From CBDAKK01 sp965216965 (GTDB lineage Bacteria; Spirochaetota; Spirochaetia; WTKD01; G963693115), in contig CBDCGX010000003.1 in NCBI GenBank assembly GCA_965216965.1, positions 37,939 through 101,938 of the forward strand: DNA of 64,000 nucleotides. The letters are read 5' to 3'. Position numbers and translations under genes: made by a program. Shown here in pieces: positions 1 to 9,700 of this stretch; within the stretch, counting starts at the first letter, position 1; each line of letters begins with the position of its first letter. The notes under the pieces are model-generated. The model saw nothing but the letters and a program-made list of their open reading frames with translations, was not told the origin of the DNA and made no database searches.

Positions 1-850
1 TTCCATGTACGCATTCGTTGTATACTTCTTGACCATATGTCCTTTTAACATAAGGGATTCTTTCTTTTTCTGGGAGCGATATGGTAGTATTTACATCATT
101 TACCATTTTTGAAAATTCTGAGGGAGTAAGTGCTATGGGATCGTCGGGGGATGTACCATGAGAATCTAGCGTAAAATGCTTTTCTGTTACTGTGCTTCCA
201 AGTGCAGCGGCTATACTTGCAAGTATGGAGCTATTAGTACTGTGGTCAGATATGCCTAGTGTGCAATTAAAAAGGCTTTTGTATTTTAGAAGTAACAAGA
301 GTTTGTATTCAGCTAGCTCTGCAGGATAACGAGTTACGCATCTAAGAATAGTGATGTTGTCTTCATTAGACACATTTGTGATAATTTTGAGAGCATTATA
401 TATATCTATAAGAGATGCAAGACCTGTTGAAAGGATTATTTGTACATGTGTTTTTTTCTTATAAAGTGCTATAGCGTTGAGGAGCGTGGTATAGTTTATC
501 TCAGGAGAGGCAATTTTTATTCTTATTGGAGAAAGTTTTTGTAAAAGGGATAAAGATTGATGACCAAAAACACTGCATAAAAATTGTAGATTGCGCGATT
601 CGGCGTAATCTTTTATGCTTTTGTAAAACTCAAAAGGTTTTTCTACAGACTTGAAGTATTTATAAATATCTATATTTCTTGTAGGCACTGCTATATGACC
701 AGTATAGGGAGAGACTATTTCGTTTGCGATAACCCATTGGAATTTTACAGTGTGTGCTCCCGCATCTTTTGCAGCATCTATAAGTCTTTTTGCGTTAGAA
801 ACAGAACCAAGATGCGAAGTTCCTATTTCTGCTATGTATTCATGATTCAT
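1..850 (-). CDS. NeuB-family nonulosonate (sialic/pseudaminic/legionaminic acid) synthase, partial
   Basis: The open frame starts at ATG 850 and runs off the left edge without a stop, giving about 283 residues. Visible NeuB-family blocks are EIGTSHLG and AGAHTVKFQ near the N-terminus, KIASPE, ILSTGLAS, LGISDHS and EKHFTLD followed by a DD pair. The family condenses phosphoenolpyruvate with a 6-carbon amino sugar in a TIM barrel to make a 9-carbon acidic sugar. The C-terminal antifreeze-like (SAF) domain would lie outside the window. It is the last visible gene of the run tpx-proC-serS, 12 bases after serS. NeuB, PseI and LegI cannot be told apart here. A role in flagellin or surface glycan synthesis is inferred from the Maf/DUF115 gene at 13812-15461. 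Confidence 0.88.
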   Translation of the reverse strand, partial: MNHEYIAEIGTSHLGSVSNAKRLIDAAKDAGAHTVKFQWVIANEIVSPYTGHIAVPTRNIDIYKYFKSVEKPFEFYKSIKDYAESRNLQFLCSVFGHQSLSLLQKLSPIRIKIASPEINYTTLLNAIALYKKKTHVQIILSTGLASLIDIYNALKIITNVSNEDNITILRCVTRYPAELAEYKLLLLLKYKSLFNCTLGISDHSTNSSILASIAAALGSTVTEKHFTLDSHGTSPDDPIALTPSEFSKMVNDVNTTISLPEKERIPYVKRTYGQEVYNECVHG

Positions 851-862
851 CTTTTTAATTAT

Positions 863-2149
863 TTAAGTGTTTTTGATTGTAGAAAAACCACAGTAGGGAA
901 CTAGTGCGGCGGGGATAGTTATTGTTCCATCTTTATTTTGAAAATTTTCAAAAAGGGCAACAAGGGTACGAGATATTGCAATGGCAGTTCCATTGAGCAT
1001 GTGAGGGAAAAACCGATGTTTCTTTCCGTTTTCATCTATGTATTGACTTCGTATTTTAAGACGCCTTGCTTGATAGTCGGTGCAATTTGAGGTGCTTGTA
1101 ATTTCTCCATATTCTCCTTTGCCTCTTCCGGGCATCCATGCTTCTAAATCAAACTTTCTATAGGCAGGAGCACCAAGATCCCCTGTGCAAGTATCCACTA
1201 TTCTATAGGGAATAGTGAGTGTGGTATATATTTCTTCTTCTATTGTTAAAAGTTGATTATGTATTTCTTCAGATTCTTCTGGATTACAAAACACAAACAT
1301 TTCTAACTTAGTGAATTGATGGACTCTATAAAGCCCCTTGGAGTATGTTCCGGTGGCTCCTGCTTCTTTGCGGAAACAGTGTGAGATACCAGCTATTTTT
1401 ATGGGGAGCGTTTCTTTAGGTATAATACTATTTGCATAATAGCCTCCGAGCGGTATTTCAGAAGTGCCTATAAGAGCGAGATTCTCATTTTCTATACAAT
1501 AAATATTACTTTCTTTTCCACGAGGATTAAACCCAATGCCATCTAATATGGTTGTTTTTGCAATATCGGGGGTTTGGAGTATGGTAAAGTCATGTTTTTT
1601 GAGTATATCAATACCAAAACGCAGAAGAGCTAATTCAAGGATAACGGCTTCATTCTTGAGATAATAAAATTTTGTTCCAGCAACTTCAGTAGCTTTGTCA
1701 AAATCTATAATATCTAGTTGTATTCCAAGTTCTACATGGTCTTTAGGTTTAAAGTCAAATTGCGGAATAGATCCCTTTGTTTGTATAACAAGGTTATCTT
1801 TTTCTTCTTTCCCTATAGACACGTGAGGATGGCAAAGATTAGGTATTGTTTTTGCAATAGTTGTTAGTTTTTTTTCAAGTATTTCATGCTTTTTAGTAAG
1901 CTCTAGAATGTGGTTCTTTATATATTTCCCTTTTTCTATATATTCGTTTCTCTCTGCAGCATTAGTTGCTTGAGACGAATGTTTTGCAATAGTATTTTTT
2001 TGCTGTTGTGAGTTTTCTAATTCTTGTTGAATTGATATGGTTTTCTTATAGATCTGTACAAGTTCTTCTACATTATCGCGCATATTGCGTATTTTTGATG
2101 AGGTGCTAAATTGGTTGGCATTTTCAATAATATATTTTATATCTAACAT
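863..2149 (-). CDS. serS: Seryl-tRNA synthetase
   Basis: This 428-residue class II synthetase charges tRNA-Ser in the cytoplasm. The N-terminal 100 residues form the charged coiled-coil arm that grips the long variable arm of tRNA-Ser. Motif 2 is visible as CFRKEAG with the following GLYRVHQF, the serine-site block as TSTSNCTDYQARRL, and motif 3 as GTAIAISRTLVALFEN. The length matches bacterial SerRS. It lies 16 bases after proC and 12 bases before the nonulosonate synthase, so it is probably cotranscribed from the tpx promoter. Confidence 0.97.
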   Translation of the reverse strand: MLDIKYIIENANQFSTSSKIRNMRDNVEELVQIYKKTISIQQELENSQQQKNTIAKHSSQATNAAERNEYIEKGKYIKNHILELTKKHEILEKKLTTIAKTIPNLCHPHVSIGKEEKDNLVIQTKGSIPQFDFKPKDHVELGIQLDIIDFDKATEVAGTKFYYLKNEAVILELALLRFGIDILKKHDFTILQTPDIAKTTILDGIGFNPRGKESNIYCIENENLALIGTSEIPLGGYYANSIIPKETLPIKIAGISHCFRKEAGATGTYSKGLYRVHQFTKLEMFVFCNPEESEEIHNQLLTIEEEIYTTLTIPYRIVDTCTGDLGAPAYRKFDLEAWMPGRGKGEYGEITSTSNCTDYQARRLKIRSQYIDENGKKHRFFPHMLNGTAIAISRTLVALFENFQNKDGTITIPAALVPYCGFSTIKNT

Positions 2150-2165
2150 AAGTCGTTCTGTAATT

Positions 2166-3080
2166 TTATGATACTATAATGTGGTTGTTTTTTTGGGAAA
2201 GTTCTTTTGCTCGTTTTGATGCAGCTTTTACAGCAGCAGCAATTATTTTTGAAAATTGTTCTTTTTTGAGGACTGCCATGCCTGCAACTGTGGTACCTTT
2301 TGGAGATGATATTACATTAATGAGTTCCTGGGGAGTTTTAAACACGGGGAGAGATGGTAAGGAAGGGGAGGTACTACTATATTGTGTTTGTGTAATATCA
2401 GCGTTAAGCATTGCAAGTGCTCCCAATACAGCATGAGATGCTGCTATAAAGGCATTATCATACGATAACTTTTGTTTTATTCCTGCTTGCATAAGTGAAT
2501 CAATAAATTTTGTAGCAAAGGCAATGCCGCTTCCCGCCATCCCAGTAAATATAGGCATTTGTTTTTCATCTATATGCATAACTGCTCCAAATTGTTTTGC
2601 AATAGAAACGGCGGTAGTAATATCTTTTTTTTGTAATGCCTGTGCTGTGCTTATGGCTGTGATGCTTTTTTGTTTTAGTGCTGCTATAGTTGGCATATAA
2701 CGAACTATCCGTTTGTAGTTATTAAGAGACTGTGATATTGTTTTAATTTCTATGCCTGCTACAATAGAAATAATGAGGGGTTTATGGCTTGTAATAAGAG
2801 GTAAAAGTTCTGTGAGGGTTGTATTAATTACTTGTGGTTTAACAGCAATAATAATGACATCAAAGTGTAGTGATTTTGTTTTTTCACTATGAGATGAAAT
2901 AGATTTTATATTTGTAAATAGAGAAGAAAGAGTAGAAAAGTGGCGTATGCTAAGCGTCTTTGCGTGCTTTGCAAAAACACTTTGAGGATCATAAGAATAT
3001 ATAAATATGTTTTTTGAATTTTGCAATGAGCTTGCAATTGCAAGCCCCATATTTCCCAGACCAACAACTAAAATATCCAT
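2166..3080 (-). CDS. proC: Pyrroline-5-carboxylate reductase
   Basis: The 304-residue protein matches ProC, which reduces pyrroline-5-carboxylate to proline with NAD(P)H. The N-terminal Rossmann motif VGLGNMG, the central GMAGSGIAF block (usually a SGSGPAY type) and the C-terminal SSPKGTTVAGM block are all visible. It is slightly longer than usual (about 270) because of Ser/Thr-rich loops near residues 55-65 and 230-245. It lies 20 bases after tpx and 16 before serS, in an apparent operon. Confidence 0.93.
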   Translation of the reverse strand: MDILVVGLGNMGLAIASSLQNSKNIFIYSYDPQSVFAKHAKTLSIRHFSTLSSLFTNIKSISSHSEKTKSLHFDVIIIAVKPQVINTTLTELLPLITSHKPLIISIVAGIEIKTISQSLNNYKRIVRYMPTIAALKQKSITAISTAQALQKKDITTAVSIAKQFGAVMHIDEKQMPIFTGMAGSGIAFATKFIDSLMQAGIKQKLSYDNAFIAASHAVLGALAMLNADITQTQYSSTSPSLPSLPVFKTPQELINVISSPKGTTVAGMAVLKKEQFSKIIAAAVKAASKRAKELSQKNNHIIVS

Positions 3081-3100
3081 TGTAATAATTCTTATTTTAT

Positions 3101-3592
3101 TTACTGTAGAGATGCAATTGCTTTCTTATAATCTGGTTCTTTTTTTATTTCGGGAACAAGCTCTGTATAAATAACTTTGTTATTTATATCTAATACAATA
3201 ACTGCTCGGGCTAGAAAATATTTGAGAGGTCCCGATATTATTTCTACACCGTAAGTGGAACCAAATGTGTGAGACATGTCAGAAAGAGTAATACCCTTTT
3301 TGATTTTTTCGACTTTGCAGAATCTGGTAAGAGCAAAGGGGGTATCTCTACTTATAGTTAACAGCACTATTCCTTTTGAGATATGTTTTTCAAACGATGA
3401 TACACTTAAGGAGCATACAGAAGTATCAATACTTGGTACAATGTTTAATATTTTTTTCTTTCCCTTATATTGAGCAAGAGAAATTTTTTCAAGCTTATTA
3501 GAAATAAGAATGAAAGAGGGTGCTTTTGCTCCAATTTTTGGAAGACTCCCAATAGTATTAATAGACTTTCCGTCAAGTTTTATTTTTGCCAT
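3101..3592 (-). CDS. tpx: Thiol peroxidase (Tpx, atypical 2-Cys peroxiredoxin)
   Basis: The 163-residue thioredoxin-fold protein carries the Tpx active site VPSIDTSVCS, whose Cys is the peroxidatic residue, and a downstream LTRFC whose Cys fits the resolving position. Tpx reduces hydroperoxides using thioredoxin, and a trxA gene lies at 10392. It is the first gene of the leftward run tpx-proC-serS-nonulosonate synthase. A TATAAT on the minus strand (3600-3605) ends 7 bases before ATG 3592, which implies an essentially leaderless mRNA. Confidence 0.93.
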   Translation of the reverse strand: MAKIKLDGKSINTIGSLPKIGAKAPSFILISNKLEKISLAQYKGKKKILNIVPSIDTSVCSLSVSSFEKHISKGIVLLTISRDTPFALTRFCKVEKIKKGITLSDMSHTFGSTYGVEIISGPLKYFLARAVIVLDINNKVIYTELVPEIKKEPDYKKAIASLQ

Positions 3593-3599
3593 ATATTGT

Positions 3600-3605
3600 A
3601 TTATA
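3600..3605 (-). promoter_or_regulatory. -10 element for tpx operon
   Basis: A perfect TATAAT on the minus strand lies 7 bases upstream of the tpx ATG. No convincing -35 hexamer is seen at the usual spacing. Initiation would fall at or within a base or two of the start codon. Confidence 0.6.
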
Positions 3606-3694
3606 CTATAAAAACAGTGTGTGAGCGGGTAATTGGAGATAAACTAAAATAGTTTTTTCTTATAATTCTGATGATATAATATAAAACATACTAC

Positions 3695-5578
3695 ATGAAA
3701 AAAAAAATAGATAAAAAGCATATAGAGTATCTTGCAAAACAAATACGGAATCATCAGAATGCGTATTACAATAAATATCCGAAAATAAGCGATGAAGCTT
3801 TTGATGCTCTTTTTGATAGATTAAGAGCACTTTGTCCAGAGCACGAATTACTGCAGTCACTCGGTAGGGATTCTTCTTTTTTTCCAAAATGTAATCATAT
3901 AATGCCTATGGGAAGTTTAAGTAAGGTAAACGATGATCAAGGCTTTTTCAAGTGGGCTAGAGAAAATAAAGTTGATTATTATAGCGTTCAATATAAAATG
4001 GATGGAGCAAGTCTTGAATTGCAGTATGAGAAGGGAACTCTCGTTGCAGCCGTTACTCGTGGAAATGGACATGTAGGAGATAATATCTTTATGAATTGTA
4101 GAAAAATGAATGGAGTGGTGCGTAACCTTCTCCAACCATTAAATTGTGCAGTGAGAGCAGAGGTAATAATGACACATGATATTCATAAAAAACATTTTTC
4201 TAATAAGGCGAATTGTAGAAATGCTGCTAATGGGCTTATGAAGCGAAAAGATGGGAAGGGAGTTGAATATCTCTCTTTGATATGCTACGATATATGGTTT
4301 CCTGTGACACCTCCAAGTAGTATAAAGATATCTACAGAACGAGGAAAAATAGCATTATTAAAAACCCTTGGGTTTGTAACGGTTGAGTATAAGGAGTGTA
4401 TTACAGCACTGGAAGTTTGTAATTACAAAAGAGAAGTTGAAAAAAAAAGAGAGGAGCTCCCCTTTGATATAGATGGACTTGTTGTAAAACTTCCAGAGTG
4501 GAAGAAGGAAGACATGTATACATTGCGACCCAAGAGGCAGATAGCGTTTAAGTTTCCTTCTCCTTATGTCATAAGTACTTTAGAAGATGTTGAATGGAGT
4601 GAGTCGGGACATTTATATACTCCAGTAGCAATTCTAAAGCCTGTACAAATTGCTGGCACTACTGTAAAGAGAGCGAGTCTTGCAAATCATAATCGCATGA
4701 GAGAATTAGATATAAAGATAGGCTCTGAGGTAATGATTTCTAAGCGAGGGGAGATAATTCCCAAGATTGAGAATGTTGTTTATACTCCAAAGTCGGCTAA
4801 AGACATTGAGTTTCCTAAGGTGTGTTCTACATGCGGAAGCGTGGTTAAAGAAGAAGGTTCTATGATTTTTTGTCCTAATCTTAAGTGCAAGCGAAGATTG
4901 CTTTTTAGGGTGACTCGATGGATAAATATCCAAGGAATAGATAATTGGGGAGAGGCATTGTTGTGGAAGCTTGTTATAGATACAGAAATGGTTAAAAAAA
5001 TAGGTGATTTATATAGGATTACTGTTGATATGCTACTCTTGTTAGAAAAAGTAGCACAACCACTTGCAGAGAAATTATTGCACAGCTTGCATAAAAAGCA
5101 GTCTGTGCGATTGAGCACTCTTTTAGCGTCTATGGGGATAGATAGTGTTGCTTTGCTTACAGGAGAAAAAATAGTGGCATCAGGTATAAAGAATTGGGAG
5201 ATGCTTACAAAAACAAAAAAGGATGATTTAGAAAAGATAGAAGGAGTAGGTAAGGTAATAGCAAACAATATTTGTAAGGCGGTAGAATTTCTTAGAGAAG
5301 AAATTGAAGATTTGTTTACATTTGTAACAATAGAAGAATCTTCTTATGATCAAACCGTATCGTTTTGCTTTACTGGTGTACTTGCTTCTTTTAGTAGAAA
5401 GGAAGCTTCAAAGATTGTACAAGATATGGGGGCTATAGTAAAAACATCCATTACTAAGGATCTTACATATCTCGTGGTTGCAGATTCTACTTCACAATCA
5501 ACAAAAACTATAAAAGCAAAAAAACTTGGAGTGGAAATTATAAATGAAGATGATTTTAAAAAAATCATTCAAAAATAA
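3695..5578 (+). CDS. ligA: NAD-dependent DNA ligase LigA
   Basis: This 627-residue enzyme seals nicks during replication and repair. In order it shows the Ia domain (HIEYLAKQIRNHQNAYY near the start), the adenylation site QYKMDGASLEL with its nucleophilic Lys, the OB fold (TPVAILKPVQIAGTTVKRAS), a four-Cys zinc finger near residues 375-400, helix-hairpin-helix repeats (KIEGVGKVIANNI) and a C-terminal BRCT domain. It is about 40 residues shorter than the usual LigA but all domains are present. The start ATG is followed directly by a run of ten A. A TATAAT at 3675-3680 gives a leader of only about 8 bases. It is divergent from tpx and convergent with the flavoprotein gene. Confidence 0.97.
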   Translation: MKKKIDKKHIEYLAKQIRNHQNAYYNKYPKISDEAFDALFDRLRALCPEHELLQSLGRDSSFFPKCNHIMPMGSLSKVNDDQGFFKWARENKVDYYSVQYKMDGASLELQYEKGTLVAAVTRGNGHVGDNIFMNCRKMNGVVRNLLQPLNCAVRAEVIMTHDIHKKHFSNKANCRNAANGLMKRKDGKGVEYLSLICYDIWFPVTPPSSIKISTERGKIALLKTLGFVTVEYKECITALEVCNYKREVEKKREELPFDIDGLVVKLPEWKKEDMYTLRPKRQIAFKFPSPYVISTLEDVEWSESGHLYTPVAILKPVQIAGTTVKRASLANHNRMRELDIKIGSEVMISKRGEIIPKIENVVYTPKSAKDIEFPKVCSTCGSVVKEEGSMIFCPNLKCKRRLLFRVTRWINIQGIDNWGEALLWKLVIDTEMVKKIGDLYRITVDMLLLLEKVAQPLAEKLLHSLHKKQSVRLSTLLASMGIDSVALLTGEKIVASGIKNWEMLTKTKKDDLEKIEGVGKVIANNICKAVEFLREEIEDLFTFVTIEESSYDQTVSFCFTGVLASFSRKEASKIVQDMGAIVKTSITKDLTYLVVADSTSQSTKTIKAKKLGVEIINEDDFKKIIQK

Positions 5579-5590
5579 TAAGCTACAGTA

Positions 5591-6811
5591 CTACCAATAC
5601 TTCCACTCGTTTTCTAGCCTTCTATAAGCAAGATGAGCACCAATTATATTTCGTGCGGCTGGACCAAGTTCCAATTCTGCAAGTGCCCCAGTAAGATATA
5701 GTCCAGAATGCCACTGAAGAGATGAATCTACAATTGGCCATCCTCCTTGGGTTGTGGCAAGTGAATATTTACTCTTAAGTGGTGCAATAATATGGTTGTG
5801 AGGAGGAATTGATTTTTCAAATCCGCTTGCAAATATTACAGAATTAAATTCTTCTGTAGTGCTTTTAGGAATGGCGTGTTTTGTAGAATTCTTTTGTAAT
5901 TGTATAGTGTTGGTGTTTTTGCGTTGAAATATATTTTCTATTTTTCCAATAATATATGATATATGGTTCTTTTTAACTGCGTTAGAAAAAATATTCATGC
6001 AAAATGAATTGATAGTCCCAGAAAACCGATGTGTTTGAATGATATTTCTTCTTTTGTTATAGTCTTTTTCGGATAAGAACAAGGGAAGACATTTTGGACC
6101 TATAAAGCAGGGATTGCTATCAAAAAAATTTACAGAAATATCCTTGTGGGAGAAAACGGTGACACGACAGTGCTTATCCGTATAAAATCGCAGAGCACTT
6201 TGTACACCACTCATTCCTGCTCCGATAATGGCAATTTTGCTCCCATCGGGCGGGTCTATGAAAGGAATGTCTAGGATGTGGGAAATATTGGTGGCATTTT
6301 TACAATATGTTGGAATGGCTGCCTTTTCTCCTCCAAGTGCTAATATCACTCGTTTTGTTTGCAATACTTCTTTTGAGGTAGTAATGCTCCATAGCTTGTT
6401 TTTATATTCTAAAGATTCTATATGTGCTTTGAGCCAACTGTTTTGTATTTTACATGTTTTGAGGCTGTGTGTACAATAATCGTAAAAAAGATCAATAGTT
6501 GGAGTATAATACCTTCCCTCAAAGTGTTTTTGTGAGAAATTATGTTTTACGGCATATTCAAATAATGAATTAAAGTTCTTATGCATGCAGTGGCTTGCAG
6601 GAGAACGAAGATGGGATATGCCGACGGTTTTACACTGTGAAAAAAACTGTGCCAGAGGATGAGAATTATTGTCTATTATAAGAGTATTGTTTTGTACATG
6701 CTTTGGTAGATTTATAAAGAGAATAGAGCCATGTAGTCCACCCCCACATATTACAAGATCATATGTTTTATTTTTTCGTTTGGAAGGTGTATAAAAAACA
6801 GTGTTCATCAA
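5591..6811 (-). CDS. FAD/NAD(P)-binding flavoprotein, monooxygenase-like
   Basis: The 406-residue protein begins with a dinucleotide-binding fold (DLVICGGGLHGSI), has a second one near the middle (KIAIIGAGMSGVQSAL) and a C-terminal flavoprotein block (SGLYLTGALAELELGPAARNIIGA). The SHLRSPASHCMH segment resembles the HpyO/NAD_binding_9 and lysine/ornithine N-hydroxylase-like flavoproteins. The substrate is unknown. It follows the hypothetical gene 6824-8395 by 12 bases, so the two are probably cotranscribed. The last residues converge on ligA. Confidence 0.7.
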   Translation of the reverse strand: MMNTVFYTPSKRKNKTYDLVICGGGLHGSILFINLPKHVQNNTLIIDNNSHPLAQFFSQCKTVGISHLRSPASHCMHKNFNSLFEYAVKHNFSQKHFEGRYYTPTIDLFYDYCTHSLKTCKIQNSWLKAHIESLEYKNKLWSITTSKEVLQTKRVILALGGEKAAIPTYCKNATNISHILDIPFIDPPDGSKIAIIGAGMSGVQSALRFYTDKHCRVTVFSHKDISVNFFDSNPCFIGPKCLPLFLSEKDYNKRRNIIQTHRFSGTINSFCMNIFSNAVKKNHISYIIGKIENIFQRKNTNTIQLQKNSTKHAIPKSTTEEFNSVIFASGFEKSIPPHNHIIAPLKSKYSLATTQGGWPIVDSSLQWHSGLYLTGALAELELGPAARNIIGAHLAYRRLENEWKYW

Positions 6812-6823
6812 AAATCATAAGTT

Positions 6824-8395
6824 TTATTTTATTGTTGAACGTATAGAAGTAATACGTCGTAATTTTGTTTGTGTGTTTTTATATCGCCCCGTAAACATTA
6901 GGATAATCTTATGCCAAACATTTAACCTTCTATAGGCTTCGTTTGAAAGAGTTGTGACTCTAAGATTAAATATTTCTTGCCACTTTAAAAGCGATTGTGT
7001 TCTAAGGTCAAAGAAAGCACTTAATCTTTTTGTAACAGAATCAGAATGTTCCCCAGAAAGGGATTCTATTTTTTTCATATTTTTATCAAAGTGAATAATA
7101 ATTGAAGCTATGAGAATTGGAGCTCGCAGTATTCTATAATATAGTTCTTCATATTCTCTTACTTTTTGTCTTACTGATATTTCAAAGAGATCTTCGTCAA
7201 AAAAAGTGATTTCTGAATGGGGGAGTTTTTTAAGCAGATATTTTTGGAAGTTATTTACAAAATGTTCTTTCAGTTTTTCTTCAAGCGTGAAATATTTTTC
7301 GGAGATATAGTTCCCTAACAATTCGGTATAAATATGGTAATTCTCAATTTTAACGATTTTCTTTATTTTTTTCTCTGCAGTGGCGTCATTTGCTATTGTT
7401 ACATATTTTTTATTAAAGTTATCTAGAACTTTTGTTGTTGATCCTTTAATATTGAGGGTTTGTATTTCTCTTTGTAATATTTGGTTGAATTGAGCTGAAG
7501 AAACACCGCTGGGAAATTTTTTGATTGTCTTTATAACATTTTTTGAGTGTTCTTCAATCTTTTTTTCCATAGATTGAACATTTTCTAATTGTATGATTTT
7601 TGGTTTGAGAAGATATTCTAGAATAATTATTAGTTGTAAAAAATCAGGATAATTTTTAATTTGTTGATTTTGAGAAAGTGGATCTAATTCTTTAAAAAGG
7701 GTAGAAATAAAATCATTCCATATTGCGATCTCGTTATTTTCAATTTTCTCTTTTATGCTAGTAATTGAAGTGTTAAGGTGCTTTGCAACTACATGAAGTA
7801 TTATATTATTTTCAAATATTTGTTTCATACGTTCTGCACAGGTAGACCATAGAGATGAAATAGAAGCAGGAGTAAATAGGAATGTATCTTTATATGTTTC
7901 TAAAGCAAAAACTATATCGGGTGTTTTTGCAGGATCTGCGTAAAATTCTTGTAGGCTTTCGCTCTTACATTCTGATAGGACTCCTTGTGGAATATCTATG
8001 TGTTTTTCCAGTTCGGATTTAAATGTAAGCGGTTCTCTATCATTTATTTTTGCTTTTAGGAGAAGCTCCGTTATATATTCACAGAAAAATTCAACACTGT
8101 TTTCGTCGCAAAATCGTATATAGTCGGGCTCAAGAATATGTGTTGTTATTTTGTTGCGAAGTATGATATATTGTGTTTCTTCTTCTAGCTTTGTGATAAT
8201 TGATTTAAATAAAGGCTCGTTCTCTTGTAAATGAGCAATTTCTATTGCATCTTTATAAGGTATTTTTATTGCTCTAGGTATTACAAGGTTGTTAAACACT
8301 TCTATTTCCTTGGGATTAGTAATATTAAACCTGCTCAATAGTTTATTGATTTCAGCTTTATCATAGCTAAAATATGAAGGTATAGTAAGATTCAT
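6824..8395 (-). CDS. Hypothetical helical protein, spirochaete-type
   Basis: I do not recognise this 523-residue protein. It is rich in Lys, Glu, Ile and Leu, predicted largely alpha-helical, with no signal peptide and no clear membrane segment from this start. A basic C-terminus (residues about 480-523, with many Arg/Lys) follows a cluster of hydrophobic helices. A longer frame begins at 8443, but a TATAAT on the minus strand at 8407-8412 lies downstream of that position, so ATG 8395 is the supported start, with a leader of about 4 bases. It is divergent from ribD and followed closely by the flavoprotein gene. Confidence 0.65.
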   Translation of the reverse strand: MNLTIPSYFSYDKAEINKLLSRFNITNPKEIEVFNNLVIPRAIKIPYKDAIEIAHLQENEPLFKSIITKLEEETQYIILRNKITTHILEPDYIRFCDENSVEFFCEYITELLLKAKINDREPLTFKSELEKHIDIPQGVLSECKSESLQEFYADPAKTPDIVFALETYKDTFLFTPASISSLWSTCAERMKQIFENNIILHVVAKHLNTSITSIKEKIENNEIAIWNDFISTLFKELDPLSQNQQIKNYPDFLQLIIILEYLLKPKIIQLENVQSMEKKIEEHSKNVIKTIKKFPSGVSSAQFNQILQREIQTLNIKGSTTKVLDNFNKKYVTIANDATAEKKIKKIVKIENYHIYTELLGNYISEKYFTLEEKLKEHFVNNFQKYLLKKLPHSEITFFDEDLFEISVRQKVREYEELYYRILRAPILIASIIIHFDKNMKKIESLSGEHSDSVTKRLSAFFDLRTQSLLKWQEIFNLRVTTLSNEAYRRLNVWHKIILMFTGRYKNTQTKLRRITSIRSTIK

Positions 8396-8437
8396 TACAA
8401 TATTTATTATACAAAAAATTACTATATAATGTAATAT

Positions 8438-9640
8438 ATGCACAATATATTTATGAAAAGAGCCCTACAGATTGCAAAAAGGGCTAATGTTTGTGATACA
8501 CTTTCTAATCCTCTTGTAGGCGCAGTTATAGTAAAGAAGGGTGCTATAATTTCCGAAGGGTATTATAAAAAATATGGTACGGAACATGCAGAAGTACTTG
8601 CTATTAAGAAGGCACAAGAAAAGGTAAGAGGTGCAACCCTTTATTGTACATTAGAACCTTGTACTGGGACGTGGAAGGGGAAAAAAAGAACTCCATGTGT
8701 AAACCAGATTATTCAGAGTGGTATTAAGGCTGTGTATATTGCTTCTCTTGATTCTAATAAAAAAATTTCGGGGAGGGGAGTTCTAGCCTTACAAAAGGCA
8801 GGGGTTGATGTAACCATGCTTTCTCACTACAAAAAAAGCGAAAACATAATGAATGAGGCATTTATTGCTTTGCAACGCAAGACACGAATAGAGCCATTTG
8901 TTCATTTGAAAATAGCACAAAGTCTTGATGGACGCATGGCTACTACCAATGGAGACTCAAAGTGGATTACAAATAAAAGAGCTAGAGACCTAGTGTATAC
9001 TATGAGAATGCATAGTCACGCGATATGTGTTGGAGTAGATACTATTCTTATAGATAATCCTCAATACACTGTCCGAAATAAAAAAAAAACCATAAGTCCT
9101 TCTTTGATAATACTTGATTCAAGGTTAACGATACCGCTGGATTCTCGGTGCCTTCAATATAAGAGACGTGATTTTTGGGGGAATGAAAGTGGAGTTATAA
9201 TATGTGTATCAAAAAAAGGGAGTAAACAGGCAAGTAAGTACTCTCAGTTTATAAAAAAAAGAAGGATTCTTGAAAAACGAGGACTTCATATTCTTGAGTT
9301 GCCCGAATTGCATTCTAAGAAACAAAGGCTTTCTTTACATCATCTTATGCAACACCTTATAGAATATGGTATATATTCTTTGTTAGTAGAAACGGGACCA
9401 ACGCTTACCCATTCTTTTTTAATGAATAAATTGGTAGATAAGCTGAGTGTATTTTTAGCTCCTTTTTTTCTGGGGGGAGATAAAACAAGCACGCAAGATT
9501 TATATATTTCTCGCATAATAAATAAAAGGAAGATATATAATCTCATGATAAAAACAATTATTCCAACACAAATGGATACATGTGATGATGAAAAAAATAT
9601 TCTTATGCAAGGGTATATGCATGATTTTTTCGAGGAATAG
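8438..9640 (+). CDS. ribD: Riboflavin biosynthesis protein RibD (deaminase/reductase)
   Basis: This 400-residue bifunctional enzyme carries out the second and third steps from GTP-derived pyrimidine to 5-amino-6-ribitylaminouracil phosphate. The N-terminal zinc deaminase domain shows HAEV and LEPC; the next Cys lies in KRTPC, 12 residues on, instead of the usual 9 in EPCSHHGRTPPC. The C-terminal reductase domain begins at VHLKIAQSLDGRMAT, with SKWITNKRAR and CVGVDTILIDNP. TATAAT at 8426-8431 ends six bases before ATG 8438, so the message is predicted to be leaderless. It is followed by ribE. Confidence 0.95.
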   Translation: MHNIFMKRALQIAKRANVCDTLSNPLVGAVIVKKGAIISEGYYKKYGTEHAEVLAIKKAQEKVRGATLYCTLEPCTGTWKGKKRTPCVNQIIQSGIKAVYIASLDSNKKISGRGVLALQKAGVDVTMLSHYKKSENIMNEAFIALQRKTRIEPFVHLKIAQSLDGRMATTNGDSKWITNKRARDLVYTMRMHSHAICVGVDTILIDNPQYTVRNKKKTISPSLIILDSRLTIPLDSRCLQYKRRDFWGNESGVIICVSKKGSKQASKYSQFIKKRRILEKRGLHILELPELHSKKQRLSLHHLMQHLIEYGIYSLLVETGPTLTHSFLMNKLVDKLSVFLAPFFLGGDKTSTQDLYISRIINKRKIYNLMIKTIIPTQMDTCDDEKNILMQGYMHDFFEE

Positions 9641-9700
9641 CATGGTGATTTTAAAGGGGAAGATGAAAGACAATACCAATATTTTGACTAACGGGTGGCT

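Noticed and set aside
4780..5268. Antisense frame of 162 codons within ligA
   Set aside because: It is a shadow of the conserved ligase coding sequence with no domain signature.
8396..8443. Longer start of the hypothetical gene at 8443
   Set aside because: The minus-strand TATAAT at 8407-8412 lies downstream of it and the frame overlaps ribD.
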